Shown: positions 18,777 through 28,168, numbered from the stretch's first letter. The stretch: 64,000 nt of DNA from Xenorhabdus sp014467285 (GCF_014467285.1 NZ_NKHR01000011.1:66941-130940), one strand, 5' to 3'. Notes: generated from the sequence alone by a model not told the origin. Numbers and translations: made by a program.

Positions 18777-20222
18777 TCAGGCAAAAGTATCAACACCTCC
18801 CCGGGTTGAGGCGAGTTGCTGAGGTGTCAGCCTGATGGCTGAATCATGAGCGGAGGTGACTCCGGTTGAGGCCACTAAACCATGACTTTGAGTATTGGTA
18901 TGGGAGTTGGAATGATCACTATTCTGGCTATTAGCCTGGTTACTGGCGTGATGTTCTTGTTGCCAGTTTCCTTGGGCATCACTACTGACACTGCTTTGAG
19001 CCAATTGAATGCCACTTTCTGCCAGTGAGTGGCGAAGTCCCGGCAAAGCAGCTTCCAGAGCAGCACGAACATTCTGATGAGCAGAAACAAAATGCAATTG
19101 TGCCTGATTATCTTCAACACTCATGCGGACATGCAGTGCACCCAGTTCTTGAGGATGTAAACGAAGCTCAGCCTGTTGCAATCCATTACGGTTAAAGAAC
19201 AACACGTGCTGATTGAGCTGTTGTTGCCATTCTTCGCTGCCAAGATGGGCACTTAATAAAGGTGCAGTTGCGCTATTCAACTGAAATTGGCCCGTTGCTT
19301 GTTGCCCGCCTGAAAGCAGGGGAGACGCTGCTAATACCGCAGGTGAGTCGATGGGAGCGGTTTCTATTGTAGCTGCCGTCAACGCAGGAGCGCCCTGAAT
19401 TGCCATTTGAAGCAGATTCAGTTCATTGCCACTGTTTTTTGAAGAAACATTGTTTGAAGAAACGTTGTTTGACGAAATATTTTTTGACGAAACATTTTTG
19501 GGGAGAGTATTGTCATACCCTGCCTTATTAGTGGCAGTCAGTTTTACTTGATCGGCGACTGGTGTGAGCACAGGACGAGTGTCGGCAGAATTCTCTGTTT
19601 TGTTACTGAGTGCAATATCTTGTGCATCTTGTGCAGCAGAAAATGGGATGCCTTTGTCTGGTGCTTTCTCTTTAGATTGTTCAGAGAGAGATTGTTCAGA
19701 AAGATCTGTACCCGCAACTTTGGTATCTTTGCCCAGTAACATCTGAATAGTACTGTTTTCATCATCCAGCAAGCTATTTCCCATTAAGCCATCTGTACTT
19801 TCTTGAAAAGCCGCAGAATGTGCAGAAGGAGTGACCAGCCCGGCAATCTGGATCGGAATAACAGCACTTAACGCTTCGGCTGACAAAAGATCTTCATCTT
19901 TCAATACGGCAAATTCGGCACGGTTTTCTTGCAAGGCAACTTCCGCCTGCAACTTATCCGTGACCGCCGCATTATCAGATGCAGGCTGCAATGGCGACCA
20001 TTCTTCTCCCTGCGCTGTTTTGTCGGCAGCAGATTTTCCCTCTTTCAGACTATTTTTATCCGCCTGAGCAGTGTGCTTCCGCATAGAGGCTGTTTCTGCA
20101 TTGAGAAGTTGCCCAAATTGAGAGGAAGGGTTACCGTTTGCGGGTTCATTTAAAGTCGGCTGACTTTTTTCCGGGCCTTTATTCGTGAGTTTTAAATCAG
20201 TAGGCAAAAGAGTGAGATTCAT
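18777..20222 (-). CDS. fliK: Flagellar hook-length control protein FliK
   Basis: A 481-residue secreted ruler protein. Most of the N-terminal 300 residues are low complexity and Ser/Asn/Gln/Ala rich. The conserved C-terminal switch domain is clear around residues 330-410: LQQAELRLHPQELGALHVRM, then HFVSAHQNVRAALEAALPGL. The C-domain interacts with FlhB to stop hook growth and switch export to filament substrates. A four-unit 15-bp tandem repeat (19441-19500) encodes a pentapeptide repeat in the ruler part. It overlaps fliJ by 4 bases. The N-terminal region is too divergent to align by eye, but position and the C-domain make the call firm. Confidence 0.93.
   Translation of the reverse strand: MNLTLLPTDLKLTNKGPEKSQPTLNEPANGNPSSQFGQLLNAETASMRKHTAQADKNSLKEGKSAADKTAQGEEWSPLQPASDNAAVTDKLQAEVALQENRAEFAVLKDEDLLSAEALSAVIPIQIAGLVTPSAHSAAFQESTDGLMGNSLLDDENSTIQMLLGKDTKVAGTDLSEQSLSEQSKEKAPDKGIPFSAAQDAQDIALSNKTENSADTRPVLTPVADQVKLTATNKAGYDNTLPKNVSSKNISSNNVSSNNVSSKNSGNELNLLQMAIQGAPALTAATIETAPIDSPAVLAASPLLSGGQQATGQFQLNSATAPLLSAHLGSEEWQQQLNQHVLFFNRNGLQQAELRLHPQELGALHVRMSVEDNQAQLHFVSAHQNVRAALEAALPGLRHSLAESGIQLAQSSVSSDAQGNWQQEHHASNQANSQNSDHSNSHTNTQSHGLVASTGVTSAHDSAIRLTPQQLASTRGGVDTFA
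19441..19500 (-). repeat. 15-bp tandem repeat inside fliK
   Basis: Four consecutive 15-base units (GAAGAAACATTGTTT and variants) start at 19441, 19456, 19471 and 19486. On the coding strand they give a pentapeptide repeat of the form N-(V/I)-S-S-(N/K). The units keep frame and sit in the variable ruler region, so copy-number change would alter ruler length by 5 residues per unit. Confidence 0.85.
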
Positions 20223-20665
20223 TGTTTCATTCTCCGTTGTGCACCACGTTGTGCGTACTCGTCCATTTGTTTTTGCTCCATGCGGTTCTGGTGTAACTTC
20301 AAATTATGCTCTGCCCGCTGTTGCAGTGTGTCGAAGGCGTTCAGACGCTGCTGTTTTTCCTGCCATTGTGACATGGCTTGCTCAAGTCGTTTTTTCCACT
20401 GATTGAGCTGTAATCTGTGCTGTTCAATTGCCATTTCCAGCGTTTTCATAAACTGCTGATAATTTTGCCAGGTTGAGCAGGACATGCCACTACTGAGAGT
20501 GTCGTTCAAACGGGTACGATATTCATCCTGATAACTCATTAACGCCGCGAGTTGTTGCTCCATTTGTTGGTGACTTTGCCTGATTTGTGCAAGTTGTGAT
20601 GCGGCTTTTTCCGCCGCAGCTTGGGCAAGTTCGCGCAAAGTCACGAGAGGGGAGTGTTGTTGCAT
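20219..20665 (-). CDS. fliJ: Flagellar export chaperone FliJ
   Basis: A 148-residue, strongly helical and Gln-rich protein expected to form an antiparallel coiled coil: SPLVTLRELAQAAAEKAASQLAQIRQ, cut here at motif limits, then long Gln/Leu heptads. Its length matches the family (147 in E. coli). FliJ binds the FliI ATPase ring and FlhA and recycles export chaperones. It overlaps fliK by 4 bases and is separated from fliI by an unusual 168-base spacer. Confidence 0.94.
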   Translation of the reverse strand: MQQHSPLVTLRELAQAAAEKAASQLAQIRQSHQQMEQQLAALMSYQDEYRTRLNDTLSSGMSCSTWQNYQQFMKTLEMAIEQHRLQLNQWKKRLEQAMSQWQEKQQRLNAFDTLQQRAEHNLKLHQNRMEQKQMDEYAQRGAQRRMKQ

Positions 20666-20833
20666 GTATTTCCTCGTTTAAATCACCAAACAGACATAAG
20701 CGTTACTGAAGTACATCAATAGCAAAGTTATATCGGCACCGTACCGACAAACGTTATACTCGTTGGCAAAAAACTCCTCGGCGACATTCTCATAGGCAAT
20801 ACTCCCATAGGTAATATTCCCATAGGTAAAATG
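20666..20833 (-). other. fliI-fliJ spacer with 15-bp tandem repeats
   Basis: These 168 bases carry no gene. Directly after the fliI stop there are about 2.9 copies of a 15-base unit (CATAGGTAATATTCC and variants) at 20791-20805, 20806-20820 and 20821-20833. The rest shows nothing clear. The fliI-fliJ gap is normally short within this operon, so this spacer looks expanded. Confidence 0.7.
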
Positions 20834-22198
20834 TTATGTTGGCAATAGCTGTTGAAGCTGAGTACAGGCTGCATCGTACTCACTGCGTTCTTCAATGCCC
20901 TGTTGCAGGAACTGAGCCATGTGAGGATAAAGCTCAATCGCTCTGTCCAGTAAGGGATCACTGCCCGCAGCATAGGCGCCAACGTTGATCAAATCACGGT
21001 TGCGCTGGTAGCCGGAAAGCAACTGTTTGAAATGTTGCACACGTCGATAATGGGTATTGTCGATCAGGGCAGTCATAGCACGGCTGATGGAAGCCTCAAT
21101 ATCAATGGCAGGGTAGTGACCAGACTCTGCCAGTGAACGCGATAGCACGATATGACCATCTAAGATAGCGCGAGCCGCATCGGCAATCGGGTCTTGTTGA
21201 TCATCACCTTCTGTCAGTACGGTATAAAATGCAGTAATTGAGCCGCCGTCGCTGACGCCATTGCCGGCCCTTTCCACCAGTGCGGGTAATTTAGCAAATA
21301 CAGAAGGAGGATAACCTTTGGTGGCCGGAGGTTCGCCGATAGCCAGTGCAATTTCGCGTTGTGCCATGCTGTAGCGGGTCAGAGAATCCATAATCAGCAG
21401 AACATGTTTACCGCGATCGCGGAAATCTTCTGCGATACGGGTCGCATAAGAGGCTCCCTGCATGCGCAACAATGGCGAAACATCAGCAGGAGCGGCGACA
21501 ACAACAGAGCGTGACAACCCTTCCACACCTAAGATATTTTCAATAAAATCTTTAACTTCCCGACCACGCTCACCAATCAGTCCCACTACGATCACATCAG
21601 CCTGGGTATAACGTGCCATCATGCCGAGCAGCACACTCTTACCAACACCTGAGCCGGCGAATAGGCCCATACGCTGCCCACGCCCGACTGTCAGCAGGGC
21701 GTTAATGGCACGAACGCCAACATCCAGTACATTACTGATGGGCGTTCGTTGCAGGGGGTTGAGTGGAGTGGTTGTCAGGGGAGCACGATAGCCTGTATCA
21801 GGTGCGGGTAAGCCATCAAGGGGGCGCCCGGCACCATCCAGAACCCGGCCAAGTAATTCAGGCCCCAGAGGCAGGCGGCGTCCGCCTCCTGCATCTTCAC
21901 CATAAGAACGGGCATAGACGCGGGCACCCGGCACAATGCCTTCCAGTTCTTCCAATGGCATCAACAACAACTTTTCGCCATTGAAGCCAACAACTTCACT
22001 TTCAACCTCTTCAATGGTGTTGCCATTCTGACGCTCGATCAGACAAGTCGCACCGAGAGGCATGTGCAAGCCAGTAGCTTCCAGCACTAAACCTGTCGCG
22101 CGGGTCAGGCGTCCGTAACGGCGTACTTTCGGGGTTTTTTCCAGACGCTTTTCAAATGAATCCAATGTGGTCAGCCAGCGCCCAAGTCTTGCCGTCAT
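20834..22198 (-). CDS. fliI: Flagellum-specific ATP synthase FliI
   Basis: A 454-residue ATPase of the F1-beta/type III export family. Walker A is GSGVGKS about residue 183, Walker B the VLLIMDSLTRYSMAQREIAL region, and there is a SGHYPAIDIEASISR C-terminal block. It energises delivery of export substrates at the cytoplasmic gate with FliH and FliJ. The frame is open 10 codons further upstream, but MTARLGRWLTTLDSF aligns with the E. coli start, and the ATG shares one base with the fliH stop (TGATG). Confidence 0.97.
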   Translation of the reverse strand: MTARLGRWLTTLDSFEKRLEKTPKVRRYGRLTRATGLVLEATGLHMPLGATCLIERQNGNTIEEVESEVVGFNGEKLLLMPLEELEGIVPGARVYARSYGEDAGGGRRLPLGPELLGRVLDGAGRPLDGLPAPDTGYRAPLTTTPLNPLQRTPISNVLDVGVRAINALLTVGRGQRMGLFAGSGVGKSVLLGMMARYTQADVIVVGLIGERGREVKDFIENILGVEGLSRSVVVAAPADVSPLLRMQGASYATRIAEDFRDRGKHVLLIMDSLTRYSMAQREIALAIGEPPATKGYPPSVFAKLPALVERAGNGVSDGGSITAFYTVLTEGDDQQDPIADAARAILDGHIVLSRSLAESGHYPAIDIEASISRAMTALIDNTHYRRVQHFKQLLSGYQRNRDLINVGAYAAGSDPLLDRAIELYPHMAQFLQQGIEERSEYDAACTQLQQLLPT

Positions 22199-22902
22199 CA
22201 CAATTCTCCCGGTGCTGCCAGACGGCACATTTCGTGCCAGCGGGTTGCTAAACTGGCGTCCATATCTCCTTCATCCGCACTGACTTTACAGCCGCCCGGA
22301 TGCAGTTTGTTATCTGCAACGAGACGCCAGCCATGTAGTGCCAAAACTTCCCCTAGTTGTTGTTCAACCAGAGGAATATTTTGTGGATGGACACGCAACT
22401 GTGGTTTTCCACTGAACATAGGCTCCTGTTGGATAAACTCACGGATCTGATTCAGTAGGGCAGTGCCATCACAAACAGCGGGCTGCCCTAAAATATGGTG
22501 AGCAGCCGTTAGTGAAAGTTGCATTAAACGCGAAGCAATAACCGTATCCAGACCATCCAATGAATGGCTAAAATCTGTCAGCAATGCTTGCCATTGTTCG
22601 ATAACCACTTGCTGTTGTTGCCTGGATTCCTGCAAGCCTTGTTCCAGTCCGGCCTTTCGGCCTTCCTGGAGTCCTTGTTCATAACCCTGAGTCTGGCCTT
22701 CTGCAATGCCCTGCATATGACCTGCCTGACGAGCCTGTTCTTTCAGCTCGTCCAGCATTCTTATTTGTTCCAGCAGCCGTTCCTGTTCGTTTGGCTCCTC
22801 TGCCTCGTCCACCGGTTCCAGTTTTGTCCGCAGAGTATCCCACAGGTTCAATTCGTTTGGCTGCCACGGCTGCCAGCTTCCATTATTTGGTTTATCAGAC
22901 AT
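22198..22902 (-). CDS. fliH: Flagellar export ATPase regulator FliH
   Basis: A 234-residue protein with the GxxxG-rich helical segment typical of FliH (GIAEGQTQGYEQGLQEGRK, about residues 70-90), Gln/Glu-rich coiled coil, and a C-terminal domain ending in the MCRLAAPGEL tail. It binds and inhibits FliI and tethers it to the C-ring. I chose the ATG at 22902 (MSDKPNNGSW), which overlaps the fliG stop by 8 bases as in E. coli, over the upstream in-frame start at 22920. Confidence 0.94.
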   Translation of the reverse strand: MSDKPNNGSWQPWQPNELNLWDTLRTKLEPVDEAEEPNEQERLLEQIRMLDELKEQARQAGHMQGIAEGQTQGYEQGLQEGRKAGLEQGLQESRQQQQVVIEQWQALLTDFSHSLDGLDTVIASRLMQLSLTAAHHILGQPAVCDGTALLNQIREFIQQEPMFSGKPQLRVHPQNIPLVEQQLGEVLALHGWRLVADNKLHPGGCKVSADEGDMDASLATRWHEMCRLAAPGEL

Positions 22903-23887
22903 AGGTATCGTCACCACCATTCAGGATCATTTCGCCGCTTTCTGCCAGACGACGCACCACAAGCAGGATGGATTTCTGTTCTGCTTCCACTTGGGACATA
23001 CGAACCGGGCCACGGTTTGCCAAATCATCACGCATGATTTCAGCAGCACGCTGCGACATATTGTTGAGGAAGTGATCGCGCAATGCCTGATCGCAACCTT
23101 TCAATGCCACAAGCAGGGAATCGGCCGGAATTTCCTGCAACAGGCGCTGGATACTGCGATCGTCCACGCCGATAAGGTTTTCGAACAGGAACATTTCATC
23201 AATGATTTTCTGTGCCAGTTCGTTATCGTAAGTGCGGACTGCATCAATGACACCTTCTTCCTGCTGGCTTTTCATCAGATTGATGATTTCTGCCGCAGTA
23301 CGAATACCACCCATTTTGCTGCGTTTCAGGTTCTGGCCATCCAGCAGGTTATTCAATACTTCGGTCAATTCTGCCAGTGCGGATGGCTGTACGCCGCCAA
23401 AGGTCGCGATACGAAGCATGACATCATTGCGCAGGCGATCATCAAACAGAGCGAGAATATCGGCTGCCTGACCACGATTCAGATGAACCAAAATAGTGGC
23501 AATGATCTGCGGATGCTCGTCGCGGATCATATCGGCCGCCATTTGCGGTTCCATAAAGTTGAGGGTTTCGATGCCTGTCGTGGTATCACGGGATTCAAGG
23601 ATATCCTCAAGCAGACTGGAAGCACGTTCTTCACCCAATGCTTTGATCAGTACGCTGCGCAAATAATCGTTGGCGTTAATGCTGAGGGCAGTGAACTGCC
23701 CCGCATCTTCCTCAAACTCCGCCAGCACTTCAACCAGTTGCTGGTTGGAGACTTGCTTCATCCCCGCCATGGCAATACTCAGTTGTTGTACCTCCCGGGA
23801 ATTCAGGTGCTTGAACACCTCGGCCGCCTGATCTTCTCCCAGGGTCATTAACATGACGGCACTTCTTTCTGTTCCGGTCAGGCTCAT
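22895..23887 (-). CDS. fliG: Flagellar motor switch protein FliG
   Basis: A 330-residue rotor protein, near the family's usual length. It starts MSLTGTERSAVMLMTLGEDQ, has the EHPQIIATILVHL middle-domain block, and the charged torque helix FLFENLIGVDDRSIQRLLQE near residue 245. It couples stator ion flow to rotation and binds FliF and FliM. ATGA overlap with fliF (4 bases) suggests coupled translation. Confidence 0.97.
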   Translation of the reverse strand: MSLTGTERSAVMLMTLGEDQAAEVFKHLNSREVQQLSIAMAGMKQVSNQQLVEVLAEFEEDAGQFTALSINANDYLRSVLIKALGEERASSLLEDILESRDTTTGIETLNFMEPQMAADMIRDEHPQIIATILVHLNRGQAADILALFDDRLRNDVMLRIATFGGVQPSALAELTEVLNNLLDGQNLKRSKMGGIRTAAEIINLMKSQQEEGVIDAVRTYDNELAQKIIDEMFLFENLIGVDDRSIQRLLQEIPADSLLVALKGCDQALRDHFLNNMSQRAAEIMRDDLANRGPVRMSQVEAEQKSILLVVRRLAESGEMILNGGDDTYV

Positions 23888-25602
23888 TGTTCGTTACTCA
23901 TCCATTGACGGATCACCAGCGCGACGACGCGAGGATCTTTTTCTGCAAGTTCACGGATACGCTGACTTTGAAGCTCTGCATTAACGCGTTGGCGAGCCAG
24001 CTTACGGCGCATTTTTTCATCCATTTCAGCATTGGTTTCTGGTTGCTGTTTCAGCGGTTTTTTCTTCGCTTCCAGTGCGGCTTTTTCTGCGGCACGTTTT
24101 TTGGCGATTTGTGGCACGATCATCTTACGCCACAATAACCAGGCAACCAGAACCAACAGTAACCAACGACCTGCTTCCAACAGTTTTTCCAGCAGGGCAG
24201 GGTGCTGCCAGAATGGCAGAGTTTCTATCACTTCGGATGTATCATTGAACTGTGTGTTGAGTACGTTCAGGCTATCGCCACGTTCAGCAGAGAACCCCAT
24301 GGCTTCACGGGTTAGTGCTTCTATCTGCGATAACTGTTCTGGTGTCAGCGCTTTTGTTTCAGGGCCATTTTCTCCCTGAACGGTGGCATAGTTGATCACA
24401 ACGGCAACCGAAAGACGTTCCACTGCGCCCGCTTGTAATTGAACGTGGCGAATGGTGCGATCCACTTCATAGTTGGTGGTTTCGTCATGACGGTTATTGC
24501 GGTTGTTACTTATCACACGCTCATAGCTATTATTTCTGTTATTGCTATTGGCACTATTGTTGCGGTTCTGGTCAGATTTTTCCTCACCATTGCCTTTGGC
24601 ATTCGGTTTTTCAATCGGGGCATTCGGCGCAGCATTTGGCTGATTCGACAATGCTCCCGGCACTCCGCCTACCAATGGCCCGCCACTCTGCTCGCTGACA
24701 CTGGTTTGTTTGGAGCGGATGGCCGCCTGATTTGGTGGCTGATTAGGTTTATACTCTTCCGCCGTTTCTTCACGGTGAGAGAAATCAATTTGTGCTGTGA
24801 CCTGAGCATGCACATTACCGCGACCTACGACAGGGGCCAGAATAGTCTCAATGCGGTGCTGAAAACGGCTTTCTACTTCCTGCGTATATTTCAACTGAGT
24901 AGTGTTCAAATCACGGCCAGTGGCATCGGCTTGTGTCAACAGGCGACCAGATTGATCCACAATCGTCACATTGCCAGCCGGCAAACCGGCAACACTGCTT
25001 GAAACCATATGCACAATGGCATTGATTTGCCCTTCATCCAGAACACGGCCTTGCAGTAATCCGACTGTTACGGAGGCTGACGGCGATTTTTGTTCACGAA
25101 CGAACAGCGAAGGTTTTGGCAGGGCCAAATGGACACGAGCGCTCTGGACTGGGCCGAGGGATTCAACAGTGCGGGCCAGCTCACCTTCCAATGCGCGTTG
25201 ATAATTGACCTGCTCACTGAACTGGCTGATACCGAATTTCTCTTTATCCAAGAGCTCGAAACCTGCCGCGCCCCCTTTAGGTAGCCCTTGTTGTGCCAGT
25301 TTCAGGCGCGTCTCATGCACCTTATCGGCAGGTATCATAAGCGCAGAGCCATTTTCGGCAAAACGATAAGGGACGTTCATTTGGGTTAATTGCGTAACGA
25401 TTTCCCCGCCATCCTTATCACTCAGGTTGCTGTAAAGCACGCGATAATCGGGGCTTCGCAACCAGAGGAACAGGGCGACGACAATAGCGATGGCAGCAGA
25501 GCCAGCAACTAATAACGGAACTTTTGGATCAGCTTTTATCCTGCTGATAATAGCGTTAAAACCTTTATTTTGGTTTTCAACGTCGGTTGTTGCTGCACTC
25601 AT
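23884..25602 (-). CDS. fliF: Flagellar MS-ring protein FliF
   Basis: A 572-residue protein with two membrane helices (about residues 34-48, LLVAGSAAIAIVVALFLWL, and 455-475, WLLLVLVAWLLWRK). Between them are the ring-building motifs including VLYSNLSDKDGGEIV and VHLALPKPSLFVREQKSPSA. The C-terminal tail binds FliG. A Ser/Asn-rich stretch near residues 335-365 (SDQNRNNSANSNNRNN) is a low-complexity insertion. It is the first gene of fliFGHIJK and is divergent from fliE. Confidence 0.97.
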   Translation of the reverse strand: MSAATTDVENQNKGFNAIISRIKADPKVPLLVAGSAAIAIVVALFLWLRSPDYRVLYSNLSDKDGGEIVTQLTQMNVPYRFAENGSALMIPADKVHETRLKLAQQGLPKGGAAGFELLDKEKFGISQFSEQVNYQRALEGELARTVESLGPVQSARVHLALPKPSLFVREQKSPSASVTVGLLQGRVLDEGQINAIVHMVSSSVAGLPAGNVTIVDQSGRLLTQADATGRDLNTTQLKYTQEVESRFQHRIETILAPVVGRGNVHAQVTAQIDFSHREETAEEYKPNQPPNQAAIRSKQTSVSEQSGGPLVGGVPGALSNQPNAAPNAPIEKPNAKGNGEEKSDQNRNNSANSNNRNNSYERVISNNRNNRHDETTNYEVDRTIRHVQLQAGAVERLSVAVVINYATVQGENGPETKALTPEQLSQIEALTREAMGFSAERGDSLNVLNTQFNDTSEVIETLPFWQHPALLEKLLEAGRWLLLVLVAWLLWRKMIVPQIAKKRAAEKAALEAKKKPLKQQPETNAEMDEKMRRKLARQRVNAELQSQRIRELAEKDPRVVALVIRQWMSNEQ

Positions 25603-25885
25603 AGACGATCCTTGCCTTGCTGGTCAACATGAATACTAAAAGCGTGGCGTAACAAAACAGACTCCCCATACGCAAGCGAAAAGATTCTTCCTATTATTAA
25701 TCCCATCATTATTCGCTGTTCACACCTCTTTTAATGGCACAATAAGCTTTGAATTTTTACTTTAATTACCCGCTTTAGTTTGGAAGGGCTATGTTACGGT
25801 GGCAGCGTGGAAAACTGCCAACCAGCCCACGGCTAATATGGCACTTAATCACGTAATCAATAGGGTGATTTAACGCGAGGTTTTT
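25603..25885. promoter_or_regulatory. Divergent fliF/fliE promoter region with FlhDC-like sites
   Basis: A 283-base intergenic region between the fliF and fliE starts. In E. coli this is a class 2 region controlled by FlhDC. AATGGCAC-AATAAGC at 25733-25747 resembles the FlhDC half-site consensus, and TATGGCACTTAATC near 25837-25850 is a second partial match. Exact promoter elements cannot be assigned by eye. Confidence 0.4.
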
Positions 25886-26197
25886 ATGTCAATTCAGGCA
25901 ATTGAAGGTGTACTGCAACAGATGAAGGCTCAGGCATTACAAGCAGCAAACATTGCCAAGCCCATGCCAGTACAAGGCAGTTTCGCCAGCCAACTGACTG
26001 CCGCTGTAGGAAAAATAAACCAAACCCGCCTGAGTGCATCCAAGCAGGCACAAGATTTCACACTGGGCGTTCCGGGTGTGGAACTTAATGATGTGATGGT
26101 CAATATCCAGAAGGCAGGTATTTCGTTGCAAATGGGTATTCAGGTAAGAAATAAGTTGGTTAGTGCGTATCATGAGATCATGAATATGCAGGTGTGA
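25886..26197 (+). CDS. fliE: Flagellar hook-basal body protein FliE
   Basis: A 103-residue protein, matching the E. coli length of 104. It begins MSIQAIEGVLQQMKAQAL and ends with the conserved MGIQVRNKLVSAYHEIMNMQV segment. FliE is exported early and joins the MS-ring to the proximal rod. It is monocistronic and divergent from fliF. Confidence 0.95.
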   Translation: MSIQAIEGVLQQMKAQALQAANIAKPMPVQGSFASQLTAAVGKINQTRLSASKQAQDFTLGVPGVELNDVMVNIQKAGISLQMGIQVRNKLVSAYHEIMNMQV

Positions 26198-26220
26198 TAA
26201 GTTTATTATTCCATAAATTG

Positions 26221-26343
26221 ATGTCACAACTTTTATCTTCAAGTCTTAATAAGTATGAAAAGAACAAACTAGAAAATAATGTAGGATTAAAAGATATAAT
26301 TGAAAAATTAGACTTGATTTCCGAAAAAAAACCAACAAAGTAA
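26221..26343 (+). CDS. Possible small ORF of 40 residues downstream of fliE
   Basis: An ATG at 26221 opens a 40-codon frame to TAA at 26341-26343, ending KLDLISEKKPTK. The composition is Lys/Asn/Leu rich and could form a helix. No ribosome site is visible and the frame stays open upstream of the ATG, so it may be the 3' remnant of a lost gene. The family is not recognised. Confidence 0.25.
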   Translation: MSQLLSSSLNKYEKNKLENNVGLKDIIEKLDLISEKKPTK

Positions 26344-26360
26344 GAAACCTCAATAAAATA

Positions 26361-26384
26361 AAAACCCCATTCTGGGGTTTTTAT
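26361..26384 (+). terminator. Rho-independent terminator downstream of fliE
   Basis: AAAACCCCA-TTC-TGGGGTTTT forms a 9-bp stem with a 3-base loop followed by a T-rich run. It ends the fliE transcript. Confidence 0.85.
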
Positions 26385-26396
26385 TTTAAATGGTTT

Positions 26397-26511
26397 TTCA
26401 AGTTGCAGATCAGTTGATTATACTCACTTTTTCAATCAAATAGTTGACTATGTTCGGTAGTGAGTTCCCTTATCGTCGCGCTGCATCTTGAAATCCATTG
26501 GATATATGATA
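26397..26511. repeat. Enterobacterial palindromic intergenic repeat (MITE-like)
   Basis: The block starts TTCAAGTTGCAG and ends CTGCATCTTGAA at 26481-26492, followed by ATCCATTGGATATAT. These are imperfect inverted termini. The end sequence resembles the widely dispersed enterobacterial element that begins with TATACCCAATGGATTTCAAG. It sits exactly at the left boundary of the AT-rich island, between fliE and the paralogue array. The family assignment is from memory of that motif. Confidence 0.55.
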
Positions 26512-26530
26512 CAACCTAGTGTAGTTTTGG

Positions 26531-28168
26531 TTATAAGTCAGATGTCATAATTTCATTTTTCCAATAGTGACTATATTTTTTCTCCTGATTAACTGGATCA
26601 ATTGTATAATATTCAAAATAGATCATCCCCGCACCACCTTCTACATAGCCTCTGACATCATTAAGTTCTGGTGAGTCAATTTTAATAATCATAGCTGCCA
26701 ATTTTCCTTGTGGATGATCTGGAGCATGAGGTGCAATAGCTTTAAATATTCTATTGAAATTCTGGTTTCTTGAACTAACATACATTCTTAAATATATTTC
26801 TTTCCCCCAAAGTGGGTAAGATTGATCATTTTCATCGTTAGTACACATAATTTTTGCACACAACTGATATCCGCTTACAGGAGAGTTAGATACATCATGT
26901 GGAGTAATGTCCTCATCGTTTTCTTTCTCTTCATCATCAGAGTGTTCAAGGTTAGGATCACTTTTCAGATCGACAAAACTTGAGAAAATCGTGGGCATGT
27001 TCCATGTTCTTTCGACATGATTATTAGGTTCAGTTAGCTCATTCCCTATATACTTAACATCTTGAACTTCTGAATATAGCGCGTTACCAAAATCTGGTGC
27101 TATTATATAATAAAGCATAGAATCTTTTTGATGTGGGAAAATATCTCTTCTCATCAAAAATGGATAATCATAACTATCTGGATCGTCCGAGTTGGCAACA
27201 TCAGAAATTTTTTTGACTGGGAGTATTAATCCTTCCGGATCAAGAGAACCATCTTTCTTATTTTTATTGAAAAATAAAATGTTATCCGTCATTGATGCGT
27301 TAGGGTAAGAACGTATTTGAGCACTAAAAAGGCTACGTCCATTACCGTCTAGTACATTTCCAGATAATTCATCTATGTTTGGAGGATCAAATAAATTATC
27401 TCTACTCGGTGGAGAAACAGCAATCATAAATATAGTACCAGAAGAATACTCAGCTACTCCTTCTACTTTGCTTATTAAATCTATGGCAACAGGTGTATCC
27501 ATCATTGGGTAAACACGAAATTTAATTTTTCCTTCATCATTATCACTATTGATAGTTATTTCAATTTTATCACCATTGGTATTTGGCTTCAGGATTTGAG
27601 GTTTTTGATCTGCTTCGTCAGGATCAGTTGTAATTATGATATTTTTTTCTATATCCTCTGCATTCTTAGAGTAAATTTGGACAGGCGTATTCTTAAGTAA
27701 TTGGCCACTGGTATCAAATAATGTAGTAGAATATTGGATATAGTGTTCAACATTATTATCTATATTATTGCTATTATTTGGTGTGACGCAGACGCTTTTA
27801 TTTTTATTTAATTGAATTGAACTTTTGACCAAATCTCTGGCATAGTATTTTATTACTCTTTCAATACCTGTGAGCATAAAACTTATTTCATCGCCTGATT
27901 TTAAAGAATCCACGCCTTTAACAGTACATAAGATCCTCATGTTATATGATTTATTATCCTGTTGAGGATTAATTGAGTTAATTATTTCTACATGTTCAAA
28001 ACCTTTGGTATCCTTTATTTCTACATTAAATGACTCAGGAATAGGAATTTGAGGTGTCAATTTTATGTCAAGATAAAACTTATGACCAATAATAATATCT
28101 GCACCATTTTTAACTGATAAATGTAAATCATCGTCTGTAAAAATTATATTATCATTATTTTCTAACAT
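26531..28168 (-). CDS. Island paralogue 1: Ig-like multidomain protein of unknown function
   Basis: A 545-residue protein and the fourth in transcription order of a four-gene paralogous array. The N-terminal domain has GADIIIGHKFYLDIKL, matching the PDR-D-I-x-GQ motif of its paralogues. A middle Ig/Big_1-like domain has DTSGQLLKNTPVQIYSKN and GKIKFRVYPMMD. A third region contains the shared TDNILFF motif and YYIIAP. The C-terminal domain has a GMIYFEYYTIDP beta-strand. No signal peptide or membrane helix is seen, which is odd for an Ig-like protein next to an adhesin. GAGGT lies upstream of the ATG. An acidic linker sits near residues 405-420 (DDEEKENDED). Function not known. Confidence 0.85.
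   Translation of the reverse strand: MLENNDNIIFTDDDLHLSVKNGADIIIGHKFYLDIKLTPQIPIPESFNVEIKDTKGFEHVEIINSINPQQDNKSYNMRILCTVKGVDSLKSGDEISFMLTGIERVIKYYARDLVKSSIQLNKNKSVCVTPNNSNNIDNNVEHYIQYSTTLFDTSGQLLKNTPVQIYSKNAEDIEKNIIITTDPDEADQKPQILKPNTNGDKIEITINSDNDEGKIKFRVYPMMDTPVAIDLISKVEGVAEYSSGTIFMIAVSPPSRDNLFDPPNIDELSGNVLDGNGRSLFSAQIRSYPNASMTDNILFFNKNKKDGSLDPEGLILPVKKISDVANSDDPDSYDYPFLMRRDIFPHQKDSMLYYIIAPDFGNALYSEVQDVKYIGNELTEPNNHVERTWNMPTIFSSFVDLKSDPNLEHSDDEEKENDEDITPHDVSNSPVSGYQLCAKIMCTNDENDQSYPLWGKEIYLRMYVSSRNQNFNRIFKAIAPHAPDHPQGKLAAMIIKIDSPELNDVRGYVEGGAGMIYFEYYTIDPVNQEKKYSHYWKNEIMTSDL

Noticed and set aside
22991..23851. 286-codon plus-strand ORF over fliG
   Set aside because: Long but entirely antisense to fliG, whose identity is certain; residue composition is unlike a protein.
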